From positions 15,679,575 to 15,743,574 of the forward strand of contig NC_064038.1 of the NCBI RefSeq assembly GCF_932526225.1: a stretch of DNA of 64,000 nucleotides, written 5' to 3'. The DNA is from Nematostella vectensis (lineage: Eukaryota > Cnidaria > Anthozoa > Actiniaria > Edwardsiidae). Below are positions 1 through 12,473 of the stretch, in pieces. Position 1 is the first letter of the stretch, and every line of letters starts with the position of its first letter. Under the pieces are notes generated by a model. That model was given only the letters and a program-made list of their open reading frames with translations. It did no database searches and had not been told where the DNA came from. Position numbers and translations under genes: made by a program.

Positions 1-1124
1 ACCGTCAAGAGCGCCCTTTGACCACTTTCAACCACTGTTCACTTTATTTCTTCACTGCATAAAGCAATTCTATCGGGTGAATAATTCCAAGTTTTGGCGG
101 GAAAATCTGAAACAACGTATTTTCCTTAAATCCGTTAGAATTCAGAGACGGCAATGCCACAATATTGGCGAATTGTTTTCTATTGAAATGCTACCCACAA
201 TGAAGCGAATAATAATTTAAAGTCGAGAATTGTATGCGAAAAAAGAAAATATCGTTTTGTTGTAGGTTTTATAATCAGAACGCAGCATGTCAAAAACAAT
301 TCAAAGACTAAAAATATCTGCTAAATTTCGCAGATTTGTTTCCTGAAGTTAAATAATCATTTGACTACCAGGTTGAGATATAAAGATGATGGTAAAAGTT
401 GTAACCACACAACCTTCTTCAGCAATAACTAAGAAGACATGAAGATGGGAACCGGTTTAACACGCACATGTTTTCTAATGTAATTTGGTTGACATCTCGA
501 TCTACGTCACAAATGACTGGACCCGGGCCTTTCAGTTCACGGCCTTCTTTCCGAAGGTTGACCAAAATACCTCAATATTGCAGATTTGAGAGATTTGCAC
601 CAACGCATGTTTTATGGGGTCCATACGAACCACATACCATTTGGAAGATGAAAATATAAATAATTGACAAAGTCTGTCAACTCTGAAAGGTTACTTGGAC
701 TTTGAGATTATTGGCTTCTTGCAATTATTTTAAAATTGACCTTCCCTCCTCCCCCCCAAGATCGATATAGATACAAACTTCACAAACTGCAAATTTCACT
801 GTCACCAAAACATTCAGACATTTTTTATTGGGGGGAATGAGGAAAGTAGAGAACCACTTGTTGCAAAATTTTGTTACGTGAATACCTTTATACCAAAGTA
901 AATTGTTCACGATTGTCTGAACTAGGCAGACATTAACCCATTGACTCCTGGCTATTTTTGAGCTGAATTTAAAAAAAAGACTAAAAACAGATACCACCCC
1001 CTATTCTAAGTTTTATACAGCCCGTCATAGTCATACACTGCTGCACTTAGTCAGCGGTATCCTAGTTTTCCAACAGTGCTTTGCGGTCCCCACTTTTAAT
1101 CCCTCGTCATTGTGCTGATGCAAG
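1..1124. other. No gene recognised
   Basis: AT-rich DNA with only short open frames (63 and 90 codons) that have no recognisable motif. It ends at the target duplication of the IS3EU-like element. Confidence 0.6.
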
Positions 1125-1130
1125 CACAAT
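1125..1130. repeat. Target-site duplication CACAAT (left)
   Basis: CACAAT directly precedes the left inverted repeat. The same six bases follow the right inverted repeat at 3805-3810. A 6-bp duplication is what I recall for the IS3EU superfamily. Confidence 0.9.
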
Positions 1131-1339
1131 TATGCCTGCCCGTTGGTAGCAATATTCAATCATTTCTTTTTAGGTTACATTGACTAAATATTTTGTTCAA
1201 TCTTTATTTTCGGATTCAATCTTTTCATTATATTCAATCTCTTTTACTTTTCCATTCAATCTTTTTAGGTCAAAGCAGTAGAAATGTATTACTATATTTT
1301 CTTTGGGTTGAATAATTCCGTTTTTTATTCAATCCTTAT
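1131..1339. repeat. Left terminal inverted repeat (~209 bp)
   Basis: It matches the reverse complement of 3594-3804 almost base for base from TATGCCTGCC to ATTCAATCCTTA. ATTCAATC occurs at 1154, 1214, 1232, 1254 and 1327, with one more copy at 1348 just inside. A weaker match (GGTCAGCGGTTT near 1390) continues inward. Confidence 0.92.
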
Positions 1340-1421
1340 AGCATTTTATTCAATCTTTCTGGGGCGAGCGTGGCGAAATTATAGTTCATGGTCAGCGGTT
1401 TCTTATATTAATTCAAACAAA

Positions 1422-1523
1422 ATGGCTGCCGAATGCGAAGAAGAGACGAGGGCTTTTCTGTTCCATGTATTACAGAAAACTGAGGATTTGATGAATTGCA
1501 AAGATGGGGGAGATCTTAAATGA
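1422..1523 (+). CDS. Possible N-terminal exon or ORF of the IS3EU transposase
   Basis: A 33-codon reading starts MAAECEEETRAF just inside the left inverted repeat and stops at 1523. It lies upstream of the integrase in another frame. The ATG sits in a good context (AAAATGGCT). It may be the true start of the transposase, reached by a splice or a lost frame, or a separate short leader. No domain is visible. Confidence 0.35.
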   Translation: MAAECEEETRAFLFHVLQKTEDLMNCKDGGDLK

Positions 1524-1640
1524 AAGCTTTCTCAGTGATCTTTTGACACACATAAATTTGCTAGGAAAAACAACTGAGATGTTGAACGGCATTGCTGACG
1601 AAGGCTCGGATGAAGCCGAAGGTAAAGATGGCGCTTAGAA

Positions 1641-2911
1641 GTGTCTAGGAAAGATTTATGGCGACCTCGAAGGAGTATCTCTCTGAGCATCGATTATCGT
1701 CATAAATACACGAGTACGACTACTTGCAGCTTACCTTTGTCAAAAGTGACTTCTAAAGAAGCGGGAAGACCGGCCTATTTTGTACCCAAAGATGTGTTGG
1801 TAGAACTAAGGGGACTCAAATTTTCTTGGAACAAGATTACGCAAATGTTCGGGGTGTCGAGGTGGACAATAATGCGTCGCATTGAAGAGTACGGTCTTCA
1901 TAATTTACAGGCGTATGCAACTTATTCAGACGAAGAAATAGATAACACTATTAGAAACTACATATCAAGCCATGGGCACTCCACTGGAGAGCCTTTCATG
2001 TCAGGCCACTTTTAGGTCGTTGGGATTAAACATACAAAGGAGACGAATAAGGGAAGCCATCAACATAGTTGATTCCCAAAACACAGCATTACGATGGGGT
2101 GCCCTGGTTAGTAGAAGAACCTACTTTGTTCCATGGCCTAATTCACTTTGGCACTTGGATGGACATCACTCCCTCATACTGTGGAAGTTTGTGATACATG
2201 GCTGCTGCGATGGTAAATCTCGTAAGATTATTTTTTTTAAGATGCAGCACAAACAATCTTGCAGAAACTGTATTAGATCTGTTCAAAGGTGCTATCAAGA
2301 ACAATTTAGGGCTATGGCCATCTCGTATCTGTGTGGATTATGGTGTGGAAAATGTCTTGGTTTGTGATGAAATGGTTGCACACAGAGGAGAAGGTCGTGG
2401 AAGTTATGTTGCCGGTTCATCTACAAGAAACCAACGTATCGAAAGACTGAGGAGAGATGTATTTAGATGTGTTAGTCAGTTTTTCTATTACCTCTTTTAT
2501 GCTATGGAGCAAACTGGGTTACTAGATCTTGAGAATCCTATCCATTTATTTACATTACACCTTGTTTTTACACAAAGAATAAACACTGCGTTGAATGACT
2601 TCAAGGAAATGTTCAACAACCACAAGCTATCCACTGAACATGGATTCAGTGGGTTGCTCAGTGGGTTGCTATCAGTATTCAGTGGGTTGCTCTGATCTAG
2701 CATCCCATTCATCCAGATCTGGTTAGGGGACCAGATCTGGATGAATGCGACCGTCATTGAGCCTGTCCAAATTGGGTGCAATACGGATATAATTGGTAGC
2801 TATATACTTCAGGTTATTAATGTAAATGGACCATCAAGCCAGGCTGGTATTGATATATACTTAGCTGCTTTGGCATTAGTTGTCCAAAAGCTTGAAGAAC
2901 ATTTCTTGTGA
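1641..2911 (+). pseudogene. IS3EU-type integrase/transposase, frameshifted
   Basis: The protein would be a DDE recombinase of the integrase-core (rve) fold that cuts and joins the element ends. The first block has a helix-turn-helix-like stretch (KITQMFGVSRWTIMRRIEEYG, around 1830-1890). The catalytic core shows WHLDGHHSL (first Asp), VDYGVENVLV (second Asp) and NQRIERLRRDVF (Glu). The reading is split over three frames. An extra T near 2012 (CACTTTTAGG) and an extra T in the T-run near 2230 each shift the frame by one. Near 2650-2750 a small triplication and an inverted copy disturb the region that should read QIWMNGML. After it an open frame resumes and ends at 2911 (LEEHFL). The triad is present, so decay may be recent or due to assembly. 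Confidence 0.85.
2647..2747. repeat. Micro-triplication and perfect 18-bp hairpin in the transposase
   Basis: CAGTGGGTTGCT occurs three times at about 2650-2692. CATTCATCCAGATCTGGT (2706-2723) is then perfectly inverted at 2730-2747 around a 6-base loop. The conserved QIWMNGML coding motif reads on the minus strand of the first arm, which indicates an inverted micro-duplication. Confidence 0.8.
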
Positions 2912-3593
2912 TGGATTATATTATTATATTTACAAGTATTACACAAATGATGCTCACATAGCGAATAATTTAAATCATGAGAAATCGGCTAGACAAATAA
3001 ATCTATGAGTTACAGTAGATGGTAAGGCACTGCAGACTATGTTTACACTGCACAGCTATGGCATGTGTATGGGATATCCAGAAGTTTGCAGCCCTTGATG
3101 ATAAAAAACATATTTTTTATTTTTATATTTTCAATTCATTTTTATGAGATGTATATAATAACACTCAACATGATTTTGAAATCTGTTTCATATAAAGATA
3201 ATTAATCTGGGGTTCCATTTCGTTTAGTTTGCTTTCCATTTCAGAGACTTATTCTGTTTACAAGATACTGTACCTAACAAAAGTATTAAACATAGGTATG
3301 CTTGTAATAGTACGTATATTGCTTTTCTGCTTACTAAATATAGACTACTCTATGAATTACGACGTCGAGCGAAACGAACACAGAGGATTAATTTGTAAAA
3401 CAATAAAGCTAAATAGAAGAAGTACCGGCTGGAGAGGAGGTGAGAAGGTTTGAGGCCTCTCCAAGCAGCTTGGCAATCCTCTCTTTTACTCCTTCGTCCA
3501 TGCTTTCTGAGAAAAATGGCCGCCGAACTGGCAGTACCTTCTAGAGATGGCGTACTCCAGTGACGAAAACCGCTGACCATACGCTGTGACCGC

Positions 3594-3804
3594 TAAGGAT
3601 TGAATAAATAAAAACGGAATTATTCGACCCAAAGAAAATATAGTAATACATTTCTACTGCTTTGACCTTAAAAGATTGAATGGAAAAGTAAAAGAGATTG
3701 AATATAATGAAAAGATTGAATCCAAAAATAAAGATTTAACAAAATATTTAGTCAATGTAACCTAAAAAGAAATGATTGAATATTGCTACCAACAGGCAGG
3801 CATA
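3594..3804. repeat. Right terminal inverted repeat (~211 bp)
   Basis: Reverse complement of 1131-1339 with few substitutions. It ends GGCAGGCATA at 3804. Confidence 0.92.
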
Positions 3805-3810
3805 CACAAT
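3805..3810. repeat. Target-site duplication CACAAT (right)
   Basis: Six bases identical to 1125-1130, directly after the right inverted repeat. Confidence 0.9.
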
Positions 3811-5561
3811 TGATGGTTGCTTGTATTTTTCGTAAAAAAATACAGCTATGAGCATATTGGGAGAGTGTCTTAGGACATCATGAAGTCTATTGGGGCATAA
3901 TGGAGTGCTGTGCTTATGGATATTTGCAAGTGAAAGTGGATTTATGGTGATTGTTTTTTGTTTGGCTTTGCCTGGATGAGAAAATAGTTTTCTAATGAAT
4001 CACCACAGCTCTCCTAAATGCTGTCTTTTCTGAAACCAAATGATTCCAAAAATGTTTACACTGCTATTCTGGGTCTGTATGACCTGGAAGTTATTTGTTT
4101 GGCTTTGGGGTGAAAAGACTTATGAAAAAACATCTGACTTTGGGGAGAGGAGTGTTGGGTGTTGACTGGCCCTCCACTCGTGAATTTTTCCCTGTATCTC
4201 CCAGAATGCTTTTCAATCCGTAATGGCGTCCAAGTGGTTTTACAAGTAGTTTTACAAGTAGTGGACATTGTGTATTGAGGCCATGGAAATGAACCTGGAG
4301 GATCAGAAAATAGGTATCCATTTGTGACTTGAGCTGTGTTTGCTGATCTCTCTCCCTTGTGTGGTATTTTGAGCGTTTTGTTAAGAGGGCTTTTTTTTCC
4401 TTGTTCCATTAGTTTGATTTCAAACTCACTGATACCCAGTGCAGTGCCAGTCTTAAAAGTAACAAATCCCAGTTTGTATTAATGAGTCAATTTTCTACAT
4501 TTTTTCTAGTCAGCAGCTAATCACCAATAGAGAACATCGGATTTTTTAAGCCTACTGTAATTTTGGGGTTTAATAGAGATTTTTAGGGAAAAATGAGATT
4601 TCTAATTTCGGGATTTTTAGACATTTTGGGAAGAATATTTTGGCCTAGTCTACCAAGCTGAAAGCAGAGAGAAACGTCTGTTTGACAGGTTTAGGAAAAC
4701 ACCACAGACAATTGATAAGTCTATACTAAGCAGTGAGGGTTAGACTTACAAACATGTATGTCATTCTTTTGCTACATGGAAGGGACAGATGAAACACTTG
4801 TAGTATCACACATAGTACTACCACCACCCAGTAAATTTAACCCTTTATAGCCTAGGTATCACATTCTAGGGGTTGGTCCTGTGCCTAAGCCAAAATGGCC
4901 ACCAGCCAATTAAAAAATGTATTTTATTATTAGTCCTAGGCCTTCGCGGTTTAGCAAAGAACGCCTAGTCATTTTATTTGTTTTTGAAATTCAGTTGGAA
5001 ATATCTCACTCTTACAAAGAATATCTGTCTTTTTTTTACGAGAAATAGAGGTAAGAACCTGAAAAGAACACATCAGCTGTGCACTTACATGTTTTGTCTT
5101 TCAAAATTTAGCTAAATTACTCATGATTACGCGGAAATTTCTGAATTACGCGGAGAAAGCCAAATTACGCGCTTCCGCACAAGCGCGTAATCCCAGAAGC
5201 CATGTTACATTGCTTGAAATACTACAAGAATAATTATACTTTGACTTAGATAAGCAACAATTACATTTTAGAACTTATAAGCAAAATGCAATGTGCATAG
5301 GGCTCATGAAAAATCTTTGAAATTGGGCAGTAGCATGAAAATTGATAAAATAATTACATTTTATCTCAATAAAACATCTCTAAATGCTTAAAATACGAAA
5401 ATTCAAATGATATATGTTACAATAATGAATTGGTGAGCCAATGGTCTCCTAAAACAGGTTACTCAAGCTATATAAGTTGCAGTAAAAGACATATTTACCA
5501 GCAATGTTCTGTTCATGTGTTTTTCATTAATTTTGAGCACCATTGTTGCATTGGTTTACTG
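3811..5561. other. No gene recognised
   Basis: AT-rich non-coding DNA. An open frame of 117 codons at 4056-4409 (minus) has no recognisable motif. Near 4235-4262 TTTTACAAGTAG is repeated in tandem. At 5127-5195 ATTACGCGG-type words recur, including an inverted ATTACGCGCTT..AAGCGCGTAAT. Confidence 0.55.
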
Positions 5562-6641
5562 CTACTTAATGTGGTAAGGTTCGAAGCACCCAACGCACAG
5601 CGTAACATTGCATGTACTGTAGCACAGCCCCAGGTTGAGCTCTTCCTCTCATTTCGCTCGGCACAGTGAACACACTGTGTACGATTTATCGTAACTTTCA
5701 CTGGAAAGTGTGATTCCCCTAAGGCTTCCATCTCTTCTGTGGCATGCTTTCTCTTTTGCGACAAGAAGTTAACGATCAATTGCTCAATGAGTTCCAGGCG
5801 GAAATCGAGCTGTGATATTTTCTTGTGGCTTCTGGAGTTTTGATATAAAAGAAGGCATTCACAGCTGCTGTTTCCATCAGACGAGATAGCGGTACCAGCG
5901 TCGGGACTCTATCCTGATTCGGTAGTCATTGCACTTCTGGTCTGCATAATCTACTCCCCCCGTGTATTTGTTGTAAACAACGACACACAGGGGAGCCCTT
6001 ACTTCACACAAACTCCCGTCTTTGTTCTTTTGGTTGACAGTGTCCTGGCCGATTGGTTGGGCATTTGTGGAGAGAAAGAAATCCTTTCTTTTGTCCTGCC
6101 ATACACATGCATTCACTCCTGATTTCTGCATCACTTTGCTCTCCCCTCGCTTCAACTTGAACGTGTTCATTTCCTTCAGGAATTCTTTGCGGTTCTGGCG
6201 GGTTGTTGCCATAGCGTAAATTCGCCGCTCCAGGAGCGAAGCCATCAAACCGACACTTGAGAAAAAGTTGTCGAAATAAAGGTTCCTCCAAAGTTCCTCC
6301 AAAACTCTTCTGCTGAGGCCGAGCTCTTGGCCTTGTTGTGGTTTGCCCGTGTAGACCTGGGAGTGTGACATGTAGTGCGTAATGGAGTCCGCACGAATCC
6401 AAACCTTGATTCCACGCTTCACAGGCTTCATCGGCATGTATTGCTTATAGGCGAGCCGTCCCTTAAATTTAACAAGCCCTTGTCGGTTGCGTTCTACCTG
6501 TTTGGCTTTTACTGCACGAGAAAACTTTCCCCAAGCTTTGTTATAAGTGGTCGGATGAAGTGAAGCTTGTCGTGCTCGGGATGACCGCCTGGCTTTGGCG
6601 TTGCAGAGTTGTTTTAAGGTTACGGAACAGTTTCGCGACAT
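5562..6641 (-). pseudogene. piggyBac-like transposase, 5'-truncated and frameshifted
   Basis: DDE-type transposase of the piggyBac (DDE_Tnp_1_7) family. From high to low coordinates the motifs run KFKGRLAYKQYMPMKPVKRG, then RADS (first Asp), YFDNFFSSVGLM (second Asp) and YNKYTGGVDYADQK (third Asp), so the catalytic triad is kept. The open frame stops at 5877. The family's continuation (FRLELIEQLIVNFLSQKRK) appears in another frame at about 5770-5820, and a C-terminal Cys-rich finger (CVHC, then LCVGCFEPYHIK in yet another frame) ends at a stop at 5562. The N-terminal portion before about 6530 does not match the family, so the 5' end is lost or replaced. No TTAA-flanked inverted repeats were found by eye. 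Confidence 0.85.
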
Positions 6642-9600
6642 GGTCCCGGAATAAAATGATTACGTGCACACAATTTATCCAAACTATACAAACGAGGTAT
6701 CAAATTAATCATTACAAAATGAATAATCTATCTGTTTGTTATTTATTGCTTAAAAGAAAACTTTTTTAATAAATGGCAGTGAAACCTAAAACGATATAGG
6801 TGTCTTTGGAAGAATTTAGGTACCATACCCCGTGAGTGAAAACTGACGCCAAATGTCTTATTTCAATCAGCACATGCTTGTTAACAATAGTGTGTCTTCG
6901 ATTTTTCATATCTAGTTTCATATAAAAGCAATTATATTTCAAAGTTACAGTATGCAAATTTCAGCCATATCCGGCGATCAAATTCCGATAACTTTCGATG
7001 CATTTAGAATTTTAATGGCTGTACACACACTTTTGTTAGCGAGGTATTGCTCTATCGACCTGCCAAATTTTATGCAATTCCGAGCAATCTATATGGTACA
7101 TAAATTCAAAAGTTTAGCGTGTTTTGGTAGAGTTTTTGTTTTGCCGTAATGCGCTTCTAAAGATTCCTTGATGCATAATCCCTTTTCCGGATTATAACAC
7201 TTCACACCTAATCGAGACACGCACGTTAGCCAATAGGGTTCGACCGCTGCTGTGTTGCCTTTCCAAAGAAAACAAACGCTTATCAAGTGTTACACGCGCT
7301 TTTGACAGAAGCAACAAACTAGTAAATCGTAGACATTGGCAAAGAAAAACACCAAACACGCGGGAAGAAGGGAGAAGCAAAGGATCCCAATCCGAAAGAA
7401 GCGAAAACTAAAAACTCTTAATTAAATGGCTGCTATTGGGTCAGTGTAGATCTTCACAGGACAAAATCAGCCCGTTTGAATAGTGCGTTATCGTCTTATT
7501 TGTGTTTTGTGTAGATTCAACGGAGAGGAATTCTTAGAGTATCTACGTAATTATTTACGTGTGAGCGTTGAAAACTGACAAAAACGAGGAAAACCTACGC
7601 GTATGATAAGATATTACCAGAACTGCCACTGGGATTATACATTGGCTTTTCTACCTTCCCAAGGATTTTTCTTTTTGCGAGGCATGTTTTTTCTTTGCTA
7701 TATATACTAAAAATACTGAAAATGATCGAAAGTTGTAGAACAGAGTAACCGAAGTGTGAGCGCGAGCGCCGATGAAACAAATCACAACACTCGTGGCGCG
7801 TTGCTCGGTAACTGGGCAAATTCGAGTCTAATCATAACAGGATTAAAAATTATATCGCAAAATGTGTCATGCTTATAATTCTCCTAAAAACGTTTTTCGC
7901 TTAAATTTTCTAAAATAAAATCGCTACCGTAAATATTATTCAAGAAAATGGTAGTATTTAATGTAGGGACTCAGTTAATGTAAAATTCGTATTTTCGGTA
8001 TTTCTGTCCACATGAAACCTTAATGAACGTACTGCGTGATTTTTAGGTATCTATCTCTTGGCATGATATCCTTGATGTTCTTGAACGAAAGGAATTCATT
8101 CTTCGACCAATAGAGCCGTTTCTTTGGGGACGGATTTGATACCTTAAAGAAGGAAGCGTATTCCGAAGTACGCACAAAGATCGTCCTTTGTTGTTGGGTA
8201 CCACTTCGGGTCGCTCACAATCATCTTTTTGCGCGGCATTACAGTTTGTCTTAAGGACTATTTCTTCGAGAATCTCGTCTGTGAAAGGGAACTTCGAAAA
8301 TCTAAAGGCTTTTGTTTTAGGCCACTGTAATGGCCTACAGACACTCCCACTGGATTAGGGATTTTAGGGCAATTCCATGAAATTGACGTTCGACTGTTTA
8401 CACAATCCAAGGAAAGGTTTATTTTGTTTAAAATTTATCATTCAAATTAATTAATATATGACTGAATTCAAAACACACAATGTAACATTTAAGAAAATAG
8501 CCATATGTAAAACAAACTTTGAAAAAAAACATAAATTTGTTAGTGTAACACATTACACCGACAACCACAGAACCTCATAGAAATGGTTAAATATATATTA
8601 CCGAAATTTAGAACATTTATTCATTAAAGTGTTTCAGTCTAAAAAATTATACCCTTTTGTGACTGTTACCTTTAAAATGTTACATTTTTATATAAAGGAC
8701 ATTACACACTCCCTGTAATAGAGGGTAACCTGTGTCCAATAGCATGAATAGCATTTTAAAGGTATTTAAAAGGAGTTTTCAGTTCAAGCCATTTTTACTG
8801 AAGCAATGGAAATATTACCAGTAACAATCAACAATCATGTGAAAAATGTTTTTTCAATCACAGTGCAATTTTTAAGTTATTGTCTACTGTATAATGAATA
8901 ACAACCCTCCCCTTACCTTATTACATTAAGCTAAAGGCGTGCATACAGATCCACTACAGTGTCCTAATCTATCAGAGTATCGTAGTGCATATGAAGCAGA
9001 GCAAGGGAAGCCAGGCGAGATTTTCTCATAACCTGCTTGCAGGCACGGTGTTATCATCGCTGAAAACCCTCTCCCCTCAATGATCGGGCACCATTGTGTA
9101 TTTTTAGCCGCGTGGTTCCTGGGGACAATCGCATAAACAGACGTAGGGCAGGGGGGAAAGGAGAGGAGGGAAACCAACTGCACTAATACCCATGATTCTC
9201 AGCACAAATTTCGAATTCCGTCCACCATTGGACAGGGTTTGTGATTGGTAGAAAAACAATGGGATGCTTTGATGAGAAGCAGTTACTTCTGAAAGGGTCA
9301 CAAAGTTTGAATTAGAAAATGCCTTTAGTCAAGCGCTGGAGATTTCGAGAGCAGAATCTTCAAACTACTCTCTCAGTTTTGCGTTAACGTTTTTCTGCCA
9401 AGAGATAAAAGGTTCTGGTAGCAGATTCTTGTTTCTGCCATTCGTGAAAACTATTGCTATTTTTACCTGGGTAGAGTGTTTTGTCGAGAAGACCCTCGAT
9501 ATTTAGATGCTCGATGGCCTCACCTCCAAAACCTAAAGACGTTTTTATTTACGTCGGGAAATCAGTCCTTCCACTGTGTATGTGTCTTCGATCCTGTCTG

Positions 9601-12118
9601 AAAAAGTTTATTTTAAATTCTATCATACACATCCGTGGTGGAAAACTTATTTAATTGAGCGTAGGGTAATTGAGCTCTGGCTTTTCCTTCATGCTCACTG
9701 CAGTCCCTTGAACAGGCCCACTGCAGTCGCTGGCCGCATTTTTGGATTGCGCAGACAGATGGGGGAACATCGCTGACTGCAATTCATACAGGCTCGTAAC
9801 GTCCATCATTTCTAGTAATGTTGAAATGCTTAGTTCTCACTGGAATCCACCTGGATCACTGCCTTTTCATTGGGTATTCTAAGGAGTATGGTCTGGAAGT
9901 GGTTGCTCACCTCTCTCTTAATGAAAACATGTCTCAGAAACACTGGCTCTGGGGCTTTCAAGTGCAGCAAGCACTGTTCCTGATCCGGCACATTTCATAA
10001 GATTTTTCTTTGTTGCACTTGCTGTCCCATCCCCATTTGCTTTTCTTCTCTTGTCTCTATGCTCATTTGTAGCTTCCTCCTGGGACCATTCATACCAAAA
10101 GACAACTGTGTTCAGAACAGGCCTTTGAAAATTAGCAAACCATTCCATAGTTAATTTGATAGATAATTTTATGAAAGAATCCCTTGCAGTCTGGCGACTA
10201 AGTTACAGTCTTTTTACTATAATGTTAAAATGTTAAAGATACATACTAAATTAAGAAATCCCTACGTTTATTTATAAACTATATCTTAAAATTTGCTATA
10301 ATGTTAATAAAAGAGGTAGATACAATGAGGCTCCTGAGATTTTAAAACTCTGTGATCTTCTCCGAGCACTTCTCACAGCTTCTTGTCATATTTTTCTCTA
10401 AGTCTGAAGAACACACAAAGCTTTATACAAAACTACTTGAGTTCCGTAGTTTATCTGTGTATAAGACGCGCCCTGACAAAATTCCACAAGATTTGTCACA
10501 TGGGATTCGAACACGTCATAAACAAGCATGTTTTGTTGTCGACCAAGTTATTTGGGCTGAATTCGCCAGACTTTGTAAAATCAACATTCCTTTCCTGTCC
10601 ATTTATCCTTTTTCTTGCACATGAACGACAATGGCGTGATTCTTCTTTATCTTGGGCATCGTCTTTCGCTTGAAGATAACCCTTAGCTTACATTTTGACC
10701 CATCCGCGATGCAAGCTATAAAACAACAGTGACATGGTTGGTCCTGATCTTAACAGTTTTCTTTCCAGCATTGTTTATGGTACGATTTGGAAGCATGTTC
10801 CCGGCCTTGGACGCTTCTGCCTGACCGTTAAACGTTTCTTCCTTTCTGCCTTTTCTCTCTCATTTACTCACTGACATGAGTAAATGTTCACTCATGTCAG
10901 TGAACATTTACTAAATACACTAAATGGCAATGAAGAATGGCAAGGCCATTATAAATAGTGATAAATATTGCGCAACACGATGCCACGCGCAGTTTAAATA
11001 GCCATAGTAGTAAATGCACAGATCAAATAAGCCAATTATAGAAAATTATAGAAAGTTTTTTGTTTTATGCAAAAGATCATAAAAAAAGACATTCGTGTAA
11101 ATGGTAATTTTGGAGTGTAAAAAGTGTCTTATACACGAGTAAATATGGTATGCAGGAAAATTTGTGATGGCCTTGTGCACTGCACCGCAAGGGAGTATAA
11201 TATTCTCATGGTACATGCAAATGCAACCATATTTGGGGGTTTCAGACATGTGAAGCACATTAACTGCGTTAAGCTCTGCAAATTTGGACTTCAAAACATA
11301 TTCGTCTGAATACTTAGCTTGAAAATTACAGATAATGCGGTGTTTGATAAACCGGAATGTTGGCAATTCTGTTTAAAGCTACAAATAATGGTTTGAATAT
11401 ACAAATTCATACAAAAATCTAAATTTTTGCACAATTTTCTGAAATTTTGCATCATTTACAAGAAAATAATATATCCGTCATAAGAAACAGTGCAAAAATA
11501 AAGTCTGTAAGGCCGATATAGCTCATGCCGTGCCATGGTCCATATCATTTTCAGATAGCACACTTGTAGTATGTTGCTGTCTTGAAGCCTTTTAGGGTTG
11601 TCTTTCCTCTCTGACCGCACAAAGCACATGCCCTTTTCCTTTTTGTTAAATGGGTAGAGACATAGGCTGAGGCTGGGATGTTCTGTGGAGTTGGGGGAGT
11701 GGACGCTTACTAGAGTTGTACTTGGCGATCAGGGCTTGTGCTTGGATGGTTGTGTTGGCTATCGCTAGATTGAACAGAAATCAAAACACACAACTTGCGC
11801 GATCGGCAGCCGGAGGAATAAAATTATCGAAGCTGGTCTGTTCGGTAAACTCCCTCCAAGTGTGCCATGTAGACGTCCGCCACCATATATTTTCTTTCCT
11901 CATAAAATGGGGAACTCATAAAAGAGGCCATCGTCGGCGATTCTGGCATAAAGGAAATCATTAACAGTATCCTTGGGCACTTTTAAGCCAGGATTTTATG
12001 GCTGACCCGATGAAAATATCAAACCATCGCAGAAAGGTGGAGGAAACAGAAGCAAGAACTAGCTGGTGAAGGAACTAAGGAAAGAAGTGAAAAAGGATAG
12101 TGAGCCTTTGAAAAGGCT
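6642..12118. other. Long stretch without a recognised gene
   Basis: About 5.5 kb of AT-rich DNA with only short, motif-free open frames. The least random-looking ones are minus-strand readings at 9918-10148 (76 codons) and about 9640-9800. They resemble coding composition but match nothing I know. A compound hairpin lies at 10868-10903. Confidence 0.5.
10868..10903. repeat. Nested inverted repeats
   Basis: TCACTGACATGAGT (10868-10881) is perfectly inverted at 10890-10903. An alternative pair, AGTAAATGTTCA / TGAACATTTACT, overlaps it, as does TTTACTCA / TGAGTAAA. Three mutually exclusive hairpins can therefore form within about 55 bases. Confidence 0.8.
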
Positions 12119-12473
12119 TTAATGGCGCTCTCGAGATATTACTAAGGACCTGTTTGAGATCGTCGGCCAGGGCACTACGTTGTTAGCATCTGTCATAATC
12201 TCAAGGTATTTGTAGTCACTTCTAGCTTTCACAGCCTGGATAGGTTGGGAGTCAACGGTCAGGAAGGGGTTAACTCTAACAACCCACTTCTTGGCCTTCC
12301 CATCGATGACAATAGAAAGGGAGGCAGATATAATATAACACATATATACTTGTATACATAAGGCGAAAGCCTTCCTTGGAGGCAATCATTCCCTCCTCGA
12401 TCGCTATATTTTTGAGGGCTCGTAGGCTCAATGGATATTTTGCAATACATCGTCCAGTAACGAGCGATATCAC
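12119..12473 (-). pseudogene. Possible LINE reverse-transcriptase fragment
   Basis: Two overlapping minus-strand readings. One contains VNPFLTVDSQPIQAVKARSDYKYLEI, broken here for description as VNPFLTVD..QPIQAV..YKYL. This resembles the stretch after the catalytic core in non-LTR reverse transcriptases, where a strand pair is followed by KYLG. No YxDD box is present. It could be chance similarity. Confidence 0.3.

Larger units (their letters stand above)
1131..3804 (+). mobile_element. IS3EU-like DNA transposon, complete ends
   Basis: A 2,674-bp element bounded by inverted repeats that start TATGCCTGCC and flanked by the 6-bp duplication CACAAT. It encodes one rve/DDE-type integrase (1641-2911, broken). 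The TAY start of the ends, the 6-bp duplication and the integrase-core protein together point to the eukaryotic IS3EU superfamily. The superfamily name rests on recalled knowledge; the boundaries are read directly. Six copies of ATTCAATC in the left end look like subterminal binding sites. The transposase is frameshifted, so this copy is probably not autonomous unless the shifts are assembly errors. Confidence 0.85.

Noticed and set aside
3229-3580. Small frames at the right side of the IS3EU element
   Set aside because: No motif; partly inside the inverted repeat region and untranslated tail.
8926-9301. Two overlapping minus-strand frames of 85 and 65 codons
   Set aside because: No domain or splice pattern; could not be tied to any family.
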